Origin: Epiperipatus broadwayi
Taxonomy: Eukaryota > Onychophora > Udeonychophora > Euonychophora > Peripatidae
Direction of reading: 5' to 3'
Assembly (NCBI GenBank): GCA_028023455.1
Contig: JAQFVV010006838.1
Coordinates: forward strand, 124,001-188,000
Length of the DNA: 64,000 bases
Position numbers and translations under genes: made by a program. The stretch's first letter is position 1. Each line of letters starts with the position of its first letter. The notes beneath the pieces were generated by a model. The model was given only the letters and a program-made list of their open reading frames with translations. It was not told the DNA's origin and made no database searches. Shown piece after piece: positions 37,679 to 49,796 of the stretch.

Positions 37679-38003
37679 TTAATGAATAATATTTCTGTAG
37701 TGTAATTTTCACTACATCACTTTCATGCAAGGTAAGGACTGGTTTCTATCCAATTTTAACACCCTGTGGAAAGATCTAATTATAAACATATGACTAAAGA
37801 CATATAAAAAAATGTATAATCCCTGGGGTGCACATTTGATGAGTGCTGGTTCAGTACTAACTGTGCATATTGGGAGTCTTATCTTTTTCATCTAACTTTG
37901 GTCATATGTTTCCACAAGGTGTTAAAAGCAGATAGAATCCAATCCTCATCTTGCACGAGAGATATAATGAAAATTATACTACAGAAATATTATTCAATAA
38001 CTT
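37679..38003. repeat. Foldback element with ~115-bp inverted ends (family P2 relative)
   Basis: The left arm (37681-37795: GAATAATATTTCTGTAGT, TTTTAACACC, TGTGGAAA) is the inverse of the right arm (37905-38003). The central phrase GATGAGTGCTGGTTCAGTAC, continuing to TGCATATTGGGAG (37837-37876), also occurs at 44065-44105 and, more diverged, at 14606-14650, although the arms differ from those copies. It has no ORF. Confidence 0.8.
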
Positions 38004-38624
38004 AAATAAGAATATTTCATAGGAAGTTTTTAAATGCTTTGAATTCAAGTTATAAAGAATTTGTTTTAATAATTAATATAAAAAAGTAGGGTTTTTATAA
38101 GTTAGTGTTGGGAGGGGGAGGGTACTCACCAGCTTTTACGCTTTTTAATTAGTAAGGTAGACTTGACTGTTGATGTACAATACTAATTACGATATTAAAC
38201 AACATTTCTAGCACTTCTTATAAAACTTTTATTTTATATAAATCATATAATTTTTACATAATTTTTTACACATACTCCAAAATGTCATTGCTGCAGTTAA
38301 CAAAATTTAAAAAATAGCATAAATTACATCATATTTGAAAGTGGGTTATGAAACTTTTTATCATTATAACATAAAAAGTATTTTTTAAAAATTGATTAAA
38401 TTAAAAATACAATGGCAAGATTATAAAATAAATTTACATTTTCATCAGTTTGTTGAATGTGATACTTAATCTACTGTTATAATGGTCTATCTTTGTTGGA
38501 TTAGGCAAGTGAAGAAAATAAATGGTAAGAGACTATCTAAAAAAATATTTTATAGTAGACTTGAGTTTGATTTTTTTTATTTTTTGTAATCTCAAAAACA
38601 CTAAAAAAATGTAATGTTTACAGG
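38004..38624. other. A+T-rich non-coding sequence
   Basis: A G-rich run (GGGAGGGGGAGGG) at 38110-38122 stands out. Nothing else supported. Confidence 0.4.
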
Positions 38625-38800
38625 GACAAAACTCTCCACACAGTAGCACTACTCAGTGTAATCTATGGATGCAGGAAGATTTGTGCATAAAATCCCTTTC
38701 TAAGGTTACTCATCCAATATCCTCAGACTAGTTTTTAGCTTGTGGCTTTCATCAGTGAGGAGCCTTGGATCTGAGAGCACTGCATCTAGAATAGTGATCA
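38625..38800 (+). repeat. Third copy of palindromic family P1
   Basis: Contains the arm landmarks AAAACTCTCCACACAGTAG and GAAGATTTGTGCATAAAATC, and the internal segment with CAGACTAGTTTTTAGCT and GGATCTGAGAGCACTGCAT. In order and content it is the inverse of 9640-9828, so these two define a longer, internally extended form of the family whose second arm is lacking. Confidence 0.7.
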
Positions 38801-40210
38801 TGTGATGTGAAATGTAATGTTGATTGCTTTTACTGATAGGATATGGATGATAAAATATAGTGGAGAGTAAAAATTGGGCAAGGTGTTAAGTTTTTAAAAA
38901 AGAAATATTTGATGTTGAGTTTAAAAGATAGAGTCACAAAGTATAAGTAAACCAATTAAACAATCAATGCATATGATATACATAGTATGTTTCATGGATT
39001 GGTTCATAATTAACCTTTAATATTTAAACATAGTTTTATTGATAATAGAATAAATACAAATTATTATACTATTAAAAAGCAATTGAGTTTTTCAGGAACT
39101 GTAATTGAAACAAAAATGACATCTTAGATAATACTGTACAAAAGTGATCAATTGTGTAGCTATACTTTTTGGAAAAAGCCTCTATGCTGTTAATTATTAT
39201 TTTAAACGATGGGTACCTAGCATGTGAAAGTAGATATGATATTCCTGAATGGGTGTAACCAATTTCAATGATTTAGAAAATGTTTGAAGATTTCTTTTCC
39301 TGATCCGCCATAAAAATATATGATATTAATGTTGAAGAATCTCACTCTATGCAATTACAAAGACAATGGATTGACAATCAGAGCATTAAGATTTTTATTT
39401 TTTTCATCTTTCTACATTTTTTTTTCTTTTGAAAACAATTCTACTTATTTTGAATGGCTGTTTACAATAATAATGATATTTTTTTAGTAATTGATGAATA
39501 AAATAAATATATTTCTATGGTTTATCCAAGTACACCAATATGACTGCTTAAAAGCTATATTAAATTATTATGTAGAAGGAGTGGAGCAGTAAAATATAAA
39601 AATTAATCTACCCACTTTTGATGCAAAAAAACTTATAGATCCATAATATATACTACACAACAGATTATCATCAACCTTATCAAAGATAAGTTCTAACAAA
39701 ACAAACATAACCAAATAAAAAATATTCTAGAGCAATAACATTTGTTTTAGATATATATTATAAATATAGTATTAATTTCAATCATATTCTTTTAATCTAT
39801 CTCAGACTTATTTCAAGTTTATTAAAAAGTTATCAGTTGCATTTCACAAGAGCCAATAAAGGTATACACCACATAGAATATGACTGACTTGTAGTTATTT
39901 TAGATGCCAAGTAAATAGAACATTACATTTAAGCAGATGACAAACAGAAATAAGCCCTAATTTATGTTTTGTTTCCTGATAATCTAAAAATCTTAGATCT
40001 TAAAATGCTTGTTTTACATACTTTGTCTGATGTAGAATGAAATTAATTATATCTATTGTGTGATATTGAATATTTATATTATATTCAGTAGTAGTAATAA
40101 TACATAAAAGTTTTGCCACGAGTGTACAAATTAACCTGACAACAAAAACAAATAAGTCCATGTATATCACATACTGGCCCTTAAGTCTACATATTTAATA
40201 TCTTATGATT
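38801..40210. other. A+T-rich non-coding sequence
   Basis: No recognisable frame or repeat boundary. Confidence 0.5.
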
Positions 40211-40227
40211 ATATCTTTTAATTTTTT

Positions 40228-40332
40228 TGTTCATATGTCATAGCATCCACCGGGACGCGAACCCACACCCATCTGCAACCAACCACTTGCCCGCATGGCG
40301 GCTGCGACACCTCTCGGCCAACAACGCAAGAC
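40228..40332 (-). mobile_element. SINE with type II tRNA-like head and perfect 17-bp target duplication
   Basis: The minus strand reads GTTGGCCGAGAGGTGTCGCA, an A box of the kind found in tRNA-Ser and tRNA-Leu. After a longer than usual middle region (consistent with a long variable arm) comes the B box GGGTTCGCGTCCCGG, then GATGCTATGACATATGAAC and an A-rich tail. The insertion is bounded by ATATCTTTTAATTTTTT at 40211-40227 and 40333-40349, an exact 17-bp duplication, so it is relatively young. G+C content is far above the flanks. Confidence 0.9.
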
Positions 40333-40349
40333 ATATCTTTTAATTTTTT

Positions 40350-43059
40350 CTGCAATTAAACATCACTTTTTGAAATATTATATCTCTCTATTAATGAATA
40401 AGAACAAAATAAGTTCTTATCAATTTTAGAATTCATATTTTTATAGTTGAAAGGCCTTGAGTCACAAGATGGAATTAATTAAAAAGCTAACTGTAATTAA
40501 TATAATGGATATTTTTTAAAAAATGTTAAAAGAATCTCATTCATATCTTCTGGTAATGATAAATTCAACTATCCCAGGAATACTCTTTATAATCAATATT
40601 TATCTAGCAAAGACTTAAAAATAAAAGGCCTAATATAATTTATAATGATTAGTGGACCAAGAAACACCCTTTTAAGAATTAACAATGCCATTGCAAATAA
40701 TATATATCAGACTTTTAAATTTTTCACTAAATTTTTCTAATTTAAGACCAATAATATTAAAGAACTAAAACTTGCATCTGACTCTTTCAAACCCAAAGAT
40801 CTAGTGACATACTTCAAAGTTTCTAAAAAAAAATTAGGATTAAAACACACAAAACTAATAAATCTAATTTTTTTTAGAAATTCTGGCATTTTTTACAAGT
40901 TCTGAAAGAATAACTTAACACCAATTATGTAAACAGTTGAAAATTATTTAGTTTAAAATAGGTTAAATTCTAGCTAGTATGAAGCAACTCCATATTTAAT
41001 TTCCACAGAATGAAAAAATATTTCATTATAAACAAAAAAAAAAAAACTAGTGCTATCTTTATTAATTTAACATCATCTTATGAAAAATAAGCTTCTAAGA
41101 GTTTCTAAAATCTGTAAATGTAAAAAAAATAAGTTTAATTATGAAAAAAAAAAAAAGTTTCTAATAAAAAAATTCAAATAACTAAATAATCATAGTATTT
41201 CTTTGCCTTTAAGATTATTTAAAGATTAATACAGAAATGATTATAAACATGAAATTCTCCTTAAGCAAGAATTTTACAAAATTTCAAATCAATGAATAAA
41301 TCCATTTCTATAATCCTAATTATAATTTCTTTGCTTCACTTGCTTTTCAAAACATGCTTCTAAATAACAAATTTGAAGTTATGGGTGATTTATTCAAATT
41401 AAAGATTCAGATAAAAATTATTTACTTAAAAAATAAGATTTTATTTTATAAATTGTGATAACTTAAATTAACATTCATTCCTGTTTTCTTTGTAATTATT
41501 CATTATTAGCAGGGTCGGAGAAAGGTGGTAAGCAAAATAAGCAAGGCATAATAAGAGTACCACTACAAGAAGATCACAAAAATTATACAGAATTAAGAAT
41601 ACATTTATTTTTGTTCTGTTACAAATATTAATTATTGCAACTTGATTTATTATTTTCACAAAATAAAAAAACATAAAAAATAATTAAATTAAATCATCAT
41701 TTCTTGAAATACGATTTGTCAATTATAATTTTCTATAGTTTATTTTTCTCTTATGATATCTCAGTTATGTCTTCTTAAGCTGGGTTTACATGATGCGTAT
41801 TTCAAATCACATTGCTATGTGATTCAAAATGGAACAGTCTGTTTTACTACTAATATCCACGTCATATATATATTGTGATGGTTATTTGGTATTTGTAAAA
41901 TAATAAAAAATGTAATTTAAATTTTTTTTTATTGATTTATAAAAATATCTTAAATTTACCATAGCAAACAAAATTAAAAAAAAAAAAATCCAAGATTGCA
42001 TTTTTATATAATTTGAAATTCTTGTAACAATTTTGATTTAGTTTTAAAAACACACATTTAAAAAAAAAGGACAATATACTAATAAAATGCATAACAGTGT
42101 ATATATATAGATACATTAGTTAAAATAGAATCAGTTAAAAGCAATATTTATATTAGAGTACACATAATGGTAAAGCTAAATAATGACAAATTTTTAAAGT
42201 AATAATTAAATGTGTATTGTTTGTCTGATATATTTAAAGATAAAACAATGCCATTTTAAAATATTTAGGTGAAGTTATTTGAAATCTAAAATACTGTTTT
42301 AAATTACTCTATAAATAATTAATTAAGAAATGACTAAAACTAGTGAATTTCATTTCTTAGAAAATCACTAATTATCTTCTTCCATTTTTAAAAATGAAAA
42401 GAAAATGTGTTGTGAATTACTTAAAGTTTACCACATTAATGGATTGTCTCAAAGGATAAAATTTTGTCAACATTTATTGTTCTAACAGGAATTAGTCTTC
42501 TCACTTCTCTTAACTTAGCCTTAACTGAGTGATTAATATTTTTCTTGTATATAGCTTCTTCAATTTGAATATCATATGTACTTCATAGATTATTAAAGAC
42601 TTTAAGTAAATTTTAGATTATAAAGGATATTTGTTTGTACTTATTATATATAATGTAGTTGCTATAAACTTCTTATAAGAGAAACGTTGGAGTAAAAGAG
42701 GTTCTACAGGTAATATAATTTATATTATATATATATAGCATATAAAAGTGATTTACCCGCTGAAGAAGAAGCTGTAAGTAGCAAACAAAAATCAAATTAA
42801 TTTAGGCCTAGTACTTTCGAGGTTTTCCTCATATTCATGGCCAAAATAAGTTATAAACATTGATGACAGTATGTGTAATTTGTTTTGGAGAGAAAAATTG
42901 TTAATGTTAATGTAGGTACATTAATGACTGTACGATGACTATTTATGTAATGAATTACTTTTGTCAACTATAAATAAACTCAGTAAAAAAAATCTTTAAA
43001 AATTAAAAGAATGTTTCAGTCTACAAATTCATTTTTAACAACAGTAATAATAATAATAA
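40350..43059. other. A+T-rich non-coding sequence
   Basis: Plus-strand sequence at 40740-40930 has a stretch of open frame (KELKLASDSFKPKDLVTYF) with somewhat protein-like composition but no family I recognise. Poly-A runs at 41033-41046 and 41144-41156. No other feature. Confidence 0.4.
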
Positions 43060-43363
43060 GACATAAATGAAGAGGAATTGTATGAAGAACTATGTCTGTT
43101 TAAAAACTTATTTTCAAGTGAATTATCTCAATTAAAAATTCCACTGGATGTTCTAAGTTATATTTATGAAAATTATTTGACCGTTTCATTCCCAAATTTG
43201 AGCATATCCCTTAAAAATATTATTAATTCTTCCTATAAGCACATCTAGTGGAGAAATAAAGTTAAAAATCATAAAAAATTATTTACGTTTGACAATGATA
43301 CAAGATTGGTTAGTAAATTTGTCAATGATAGCTACAAAAAATGACATATGCAATACTCTATGA
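43060..43363 (+). pseudogene. hAT transposase C-terminal fossil (ZMYM1-like)
   Basis: Frame one (43060-43248) reads DINEEELYEELCLFKNLFSS and later PLDVLSYIYENYL and FPNLSISLKNI, ending in a stop. The next frame (43250-43363) reads GEIKLKIIKNYLRLTMIQDW then LVNLSMIATKNDI. Together these follow the C-terminal dimerisation region of hAT transposases of the zinc finger MYM-type 1-like group, whose usual text is 'PLeVLnfI..n....FPNl.iaLrillt...SvAsgERSFSKLKlIKnyLRStm.qeRLs.LaiLsIe'. The SvAs.ERSFS part has been deleted or shifted at the frame change. No zinc finger or catalytic DDE region is visible upstream and no terminal repeats were found, so only this end remains. Confidence 0.75.
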
Positions 43364-43639
43364 TGATATAGTATCTAAATTCAGTTCCGTAAAAGTTCAA
43401 AAAGTTTATAATTATGTAATAATTAGAGGGAATTTACCTTCAAGCTCCTTTCAGCTATCCACTCCATATTATATAACCAATACACATGACCACATAGATG
43501 GGAAAAATATAAATGATCTCCAATATATATAAATTTCATGCTTAATTATAACTCATCAGTTAGTTCAGATCATCATCTGCCACACACATATATATAATCA
43601 GTACTCAGTTTATACTAAGCAAATCTTTAAACTTTAATG
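43364..43639. other. Flank of the hAT fossil
   Basis: A+T-rich. It may be the 3' flank of the transposase gene. No terminal inverted repeat recognised. Confidence 0.3.
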
Positions 43640-44180
43640 TATAGGCTTCAATTCCTCTCCACTCTCCAACTCTTGTAATGATTACATAAGATGAAGTGGA
43701 TAGCTGAAGGCAGCTTCGAAGTCTGTGTTCAAATCTCTTTTAATTGAATCTAAAGTTCAGTATATATAATATACTTGTATTTAAAATATTACAGTCATCA
43801 TGAGTTCTGCCCATATCTCTTCTGTGTATTCAAATGGACATATTAAAGTCCTAAATATGAGGGGTCAAAGTAACTTAAAGTCAACATGGGTATGACAACA
43901 ATATTTGCATCAATAAGAGCTTTGAGCATTCCATCATAAGAAGCTGAAGAAAAAGAGGGTAGAAAAGATTAAAGCCTATCCATTAAAGCTTGAAGATTTG
44001 CTATATTAATATAAACTAAGCACTAATTGTATATATGTGTGGGAGATGATGATCTGGATCAATTGATGAGTGCTGGTTCAGCACAAAATATGCATATTGG
44101 AGATTATCTATCTATTTACATGTATGTGATCATGGGTATCAGTTATATAAAATAGAGAGGATAGTTGAATGGAGCACATT
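43640..44180 (+). repeat. Second copy of the P2 foldback core
   Basis: Bases 43880-44150 match 14400-14690 in the same orientation: GTCAACATGGGTATGACAAC, GAGCTTTGAGCATTCCATCA, CCTATCCATTAAAGCTTGAA, and AATTGTATATATGTGTG. The outer arms (43640-43700 and 44100-44180) are too diverged to form a clean palindrome. GTGTTCAAATCTC at 43722-43734 corresponds to the B-box-like part of the 14314 arm. Confidence 0.7.
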
Positions 44181-44559
44181 AAAACTTTTTAGGATGGGGG
44201 CATCAATCCTTGTTTTGCATAAGGATGCTATTGACCCTTCCTCTAGCCCTGATTATTAGCATAAATAATCAATTAATAATTAAAATGTTAATTACTTTGA
44301 TTTTATTTTAGCTCACTAAATAATACACTTATTTAATTTTTAACAATCTCTTACAGAAGAAAACATACAATATATAGATTTGATTGGATTCAAATAAATT
44401 AAATCATTACATAAGGATTTTACTACAAACATATATCTTATATTTTTTATATAAGTGCACATATTATATTTTTATTCCCAATGTTATAATTGATGAGTCA
44501 TCAATAATTACTAATCTACTAGTGTAAACCATCCCAAGCACAACAATTTTCAAAACTAT
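44181..44559. other. Short non-coding stretch
   Basis: GGGGGCATCAATCCTT and AAGGATGCTATTGACCC (44197-44238) form an imperfect inverted pair, possibly the edge of another small repeat. Otherwise nothing. Confidence 0.3.
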
Positions 44560-47500
44560 TGCAATTGGAAGTAACACAGAGCCAATATAATTCGTTTATA
44601 AATCTTTAATAATAATACATACTAAAGTGTTATATACAACAATATACAAGTAGTAGATGTTTAGCTAAAATAGGTTTATTAATTGCTCAGTTTGTTTTAA
44701 TAGTGATTTTAGATTACTGAAGTGTAACCACATTATCCATAGGAAGATAATGTTATATTGCATTTACCACAAAGTATGTTTTTAATTCTATCAGCTTTCA
44801 TTACTATATTGTATTAAATATGACAATCTTGAGATGATTAACTGTCCTTGTAATATTACTTATGGTGGCAATGATTATTATACTGGTAATAATTATCTGA
44901 GTTTGATACTTTTATTTAAATAAGAAATACCTCACTAAGAAATGCATTTTTTTATGATTGATTTGAGATTATCATTGATTACTTCAGTTTTAAAAATAAA
45001 TAATTCAAAGGGTAACTAATAATCCTAACTTCAACCTCTTTAAGTTCTGTGATTAGCTATGAATAGTTTGTTCAAAACTAGATTACAATTATTCCGTCTA
45101 AATCTGGAGCATCTGATATTTTTTCATTATTGATGTTTGGACTATTGTTTTTTAGTTTTAATTTCTTTGTGAGAACTGAATTGTTTTTTTCTCTATTCTA
45201 TGATCTGGTCTGAACTGGTTTCTATATTGATGATGTGAAATACTTTTGCTAGGTTGGATAATGAATACTTCTTGGTCTTTTATGACTGTGATGATAACAG
45301 GAACTCATTTAGTATCATCTATTTATATATGGCATAGACCTTTAATGTAATTAAAATGTAATTATCTTTTTTTAATATTTAGCCTTAGAACAAACAGGTT
45401 TATGGTTAAAAATAATTTGCAAATACCTTTAACAGATATTTGAAGTATGGTTTAGAACTTAGTTGTATGCTGGAGTTAGAGTATTTTAGTTAAATGGGTA
45501 TTTCATCTTCCTGAAGTGTTTTTACTGGATGCCTTTTTTATTTTCTTGTTACAACCTTTCAGCTTTCCTTCATTTTCAATGTTAAAAGGTGAAGTTAAAA
45601 TCTGTTCAATGTTGTTACTTGAAGAGAAATATTTGAATGTTGGTAATGTGAATATTATCTCAGTGAGAGATACAGTAGTATTAAAATTATCATAAATAGC
45701 AACAATTGCTATAATATTTCAACATATGATATGGTATTGAGTGATAGAAAGTCAATCATTACAATCATTTAGAGAAAGCATCAATGACTATTAGTAATCA
45801 TTTACTATATCACGAACTAGCCATGATTAATATGAAGTCTAAACAAAGGACCATCTGATTTAGATCAATGACAACTTTTTATTATAACTGGTATATTTGG
45901 TGTTACTGGATAACATAAATTCTATATATAGATTCAATATTAGTAGTGGTGCAGTGATCAACATATTTTCTGGTGTGTAAATTATTTTCCAAATCTATCA
46001 TACTGGTAGAAATATAACTATCATATTTAAAGTAACCTGAACTCAGTAGATGAACTAGTTTTTAGTTTGCCATGCTTCTTTATATTTCAGTAAAAATGAA
46101 AGGTTTCACTATTTACTTTAATTTGGATAAGGCTGTGTTCAAATCTTTTAAACCATTTTTAATAAACTTGGACTTAATCTCTGCACTTAACATTAATCAA
46201 ATAATTATCTCCTTTTTTGTGAAACATGCTGTTCAATGTGACTAACATTAAAGCAATATTGAAAAACTGATTTATATAAGGTTTTGTCTCCAACATATTT
46301 CTGCGTCAAATTTTTTCAGGACTTGCTATTTAGACTTTAGTCTATTATGTGCTAAATATTTGAATTAGGAATGATTAACCAAAATAACCTAAAATTGAAA
46401 TAATACCGTTCTTCAATAGGTTAACCTATAGTTATGCTTCTATAGTTTAGACATAGTTTGTAAACTTTCATAATAAATATAACATATTCTTCTATTGCCT
46501 AGGAATTCCTTAAAATTATAGGTTAGTATCAATTTTCCAAGTTCTGTGGCATAAGCTACTGCCTTATTATTTATTTGATTGGGCATATTTTTAAAATATT
46601 TATAGAAGTAGATAGGAATAGACTGTCAATAATTCATCTATTTGCTTAAATGTTAAATGATTCACACACTTTCAAAAGCTGAAATAAAGTTTAATTTTAA
46701 TATTGCTCATCTGATTTGCTTTTAACCTATCCAAGTGAATAAACCAATTTCTCAGAAAACATGGACTAAATTCTTCTAGTGTCCTTGTTTTAGTCAGCTT
46801 AATATTTTTTTCTCGATCTCTTAACAATCTTTTCAAACTAAGTGAATCAAATGAAATCTCAACTGATTAGATTTTCACATTTTATTTTTTTACTTTCTAT
46901 TTCACTCAGTCATAATTGTACCGATTCCATTACTAAATTTATGTCCTATCATGATTGCAAATTCTGTTTTTGTAAATAATATAGAGATAAAACAATTAGT
47001 TATAAATCTTTACTAACAATAAATACCAAAATGTATACAATAGTAGATAAGTTCAATGCAACTAATATTTTGGTGAAATAAAATTAGTAAGTACAAATCA
47101 ATCTTAAATTTAACATGGTGTTTGGTTGCCTGAATGCAATTAAGTCAAATATTTGTGTCAGAATACCATTTTGTAGTCAATCAGTTATGAATGATGTTTA
47201 TACCATATTTTCTACAGAATATGCTACTCATTAAATTAAAACCATAATCGTGTCAATTATCATGATATAACTTGATTAGAGATGCCTGACTATCTTCTTG
47301 CAATCAAGTTACAATATCATGTTATGAAAACTTTTGCAATGGACATTAGAGATGATTTCTCCCACTAGTAAATTATAAATGATTATCTACTGAGTTAGTA
47401 ATGTATTCAGAACTTCTTGCTATTATTTAGATATAGGATACAGAATTATAGCAAAAAATGTATTTTATTATGATTGGTTGAAAATATCATATAATTTTAG

Positions 47501-47600
47501 CTAATAAATGGTTGATTAAAATAATTATTTAGAGCTGCCAAAAGTAATTTGTTCAAAACTAGATTATAAGAGAATTCATATAAAACTTTTTTATCTGAGA
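44560..47600 (-). pseudogene. Highly decayed Ty3/gypsy-like element with integrase fragments
   Basis: Minus-strand translation shows LLIVIDAFSK at 45768-45797, matching the integrase core text 'YLIVIDAFSKWxEV' that surrounds the second strand of the catalytic fold. AERLYQENKKGIQ at about 45533-45571 matches 'NGxAERxVQxxKxxL', which carries the third catalytic residue. Both are separated by stops. Upstream (46480-46570) ATELGKLILTYNFKEFLG loosely recalls a gag C-terminal segment. Reverse transcriptase is not recognisable, so the element is internally deleted or eroded. The end segments around 44600-45090 and 46990-47580 share order and short matches (AAATCTTTA; TTGTTCAAAACTAGATTA at 45070 and 47551), so they may be degraded LTRs. 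Family assignment rests on the integrase only. Confidence 0.5.
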
Positions 47601-47689
47601 CATCATTTTAATTTAAATTATTCCTAAAACATAGATTAAAATCAATTTAATAAAGCAACCATTAATTTAATTCATTTATTTAAGTGCAA

Positions 47690-49230
47690 AACAACAGCAT
47701 ATAGTCAATTACAGATTACACAAAAAAATAGTAAAAGAAATATATATAATGTCGAAGTAACAAATAAAAGAGAAAATATATATTTAGAATAAATGTAAAG
47801 TAATCAAAAATGATGTTCAAATTTAAGAATATTGTAAAATTGATTAGAAACTAAATTGAAATGATTAGTATTAGTACAAACTTGATTACATAAAGAGAGT
47901 AGCTTGAATAAAGAAAAAACTTAAGCACACTGGAATGACAAGGTTGAACCTAACAGAGAGAAATAGACAGAATATCATGCTTATGAGACCTAATTATAAA
48001 ATCTAAAATTATATCAAGTAGAATAATTTGTTGATTTATTATTCTGAAAAGAAATTTAAGATCTCTACATTTCCATCTAAAAGAAAGATAATCAATTTTA
48101 TTTCCCAGAAATATATATTTGGAAAATTTATTAAACACTAATTTTAATAAATTACATCCTCATTTAGAGCTAGAATTCCAAATAATTGGACAATATTCAA
48201 TCATGGGAAGAACCAATAATAAAAATAATTTGAATTTTGAACCATCATTAAAATAAGTCATGGCCATGAATAAAGATGGTATCCATGTGCATTCATCTCT
48301 ATATGAGAAAGAAAGAATCCATAAAAAATAAAACTCCCAGATCTTTTTACAATGCAATAGGTTTAATTTTATGAAAATTACTAAAATAAAACTTCAGATT
48401 TCTTAGTAAATGCAACAAAGGAACATTTATTAATATTAATTGACATATTATTTAGATCATACCAGGTACTAATTTATCAATATCTTTCTGAAAAAAGAGT
48501 GAAATCAATTACTAATATAATTCTTCTACAGATTTCATAGTAATCAGCATAGCATAAAAGATGAAAAGATTTCAGACAATTCTTAAGGTCATTACAAAGC
48601 ATGGATGCTAAAATATTACCCTGAGAAACATTTAAATTACATTTGAAATTAGATATTATTATTAAATTTTACAAAAGCTGTACAACAACAACAAAAAGAT
48701 TGAAACCAAAGAATAAGTTTAGTAAAAAAAAACCCCATTTTGTGTAATTTGTGAAGGAGAATGATGTGGTCTACTTTATCAAAGGCTTTTGATAAATCAA
48801 AAATAAAATCAAGTCTCTGTTGATTCTCAATTTCATGTGCTATATGATCATAAATAATGAGCAAATTAATTTCTACTGATCTATTAGGAATAAATCCATG
48901 TTGTGAAGAAATGTTTTGACTAAGGTCAGAAATTTTTTTTTTTTGTAAAAATACCTCTTAAAAAATCAAGCTATAATATGTATGACAGAAACAATTATAG
49001 TTATTAACACAATTTTTGGATTCATTCTTAAAAATTGAGATTATTTTATCACATTTAAGAACATTGGGGAAAATACAGGAATTAAATGACAAATTAAAAA
49101 TGAATGCAAAAGGTGCTGCAATAAATCTAGACCTTTGTAAATTTGTAAATGAAGAAAGTAGCAAAGTCCTGGTAAAAGAAGGAATAACTCTGGAAATTTA
49201 TTTAAATTATCTATACTGAGGACATTCATT
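47690..49230 (-). pseudogene. CR1/Jockey-like LINE relic (reverse transcriptase and C-terminus)
   Basis: Reading the minus strand from 49230, a degraded segment corresponds to the 'NYRPISxLPxxSKIxE' entry to the polymerase. Then DHIAHEIENQQRLDFIFDLS, continuing KAFDKVDHIILLHKL (about 48850-48750), matches the polymerase 'FlDlSKAFDtVdHxiLLxKL' block with its first catalytic aspartate. Further on LLLVLPMIEYCPIIWNSSSK (about 48222-48163) matches the 'lvrPileYcspvW' C-terminal block. FSKYIFLGNKIDYLSFRWKC and FRIINQ (about 48135-48020) match the 'R.DL...FKIinG' tail. The 'YADD' box is not recognisable. This domain order fits CR1, Jockey or Rex-type LINEs and differs from the RTE copies. Many stops make it inactive. 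Confidence 0.8.
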
Positions 49231-49796
49231 TTAGTTTAAGTCACTTATTTAACAGTGATGTATTGGGTAAAGTGAAAAAAAAAAATCAAGCTTACTATTG
49301 GTTTCTTTTTAAAAAAGTTGATCAAAAGGTCATTTTTAATTTCAAATAAGAAAAAAAAATATTTTAAATATATTAAATATTTTTTACTAATAGATACAGT
49401 AAAAAAAATTCAAAAGATTTCTCGATGACTTTTATATGAATTTATATTCTTTACAGGAATTTGGCTAAATTAACTATCTGAAAAAAATACTTCTTTACAT
49501 AAATGAATATTTGTATCTATTATTTTATTATTACATTTGTAACTTATGGATCATGTCAATATATAATAAACCATAGATATAATAATGTTTTACTTTAGAA
49601 TTTTTCAAGAATTTCTCGAAAATAAATAAGATGGAGAAAAACTGACATATCATTGCTGGAAGGAAACTGTTTGACGAGTCTTTGGTCTTATATTACATTG
49701 CTTGTATAATGTCCTTACTGGCTCTTATTAAATCTTAAGAGGCTTATAAATGATTATAAACGTTTTGTGAATCATGTAATGTTATTTTTATATATA
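49231..49796. other. A+T-rich non-coding sequence
   Basis: No feature supported. Confidence 0.4.

Noticed and set aside
40540-40930. Protein-like plus-strand patch
   Set aside because: Checked for retroelement and transposase motifs in three frames. No block could be matched.
49016-49219. 67-codon plus-strand frame
   Set aside because: Antisense shadow of the LINE relic on the minus strand.
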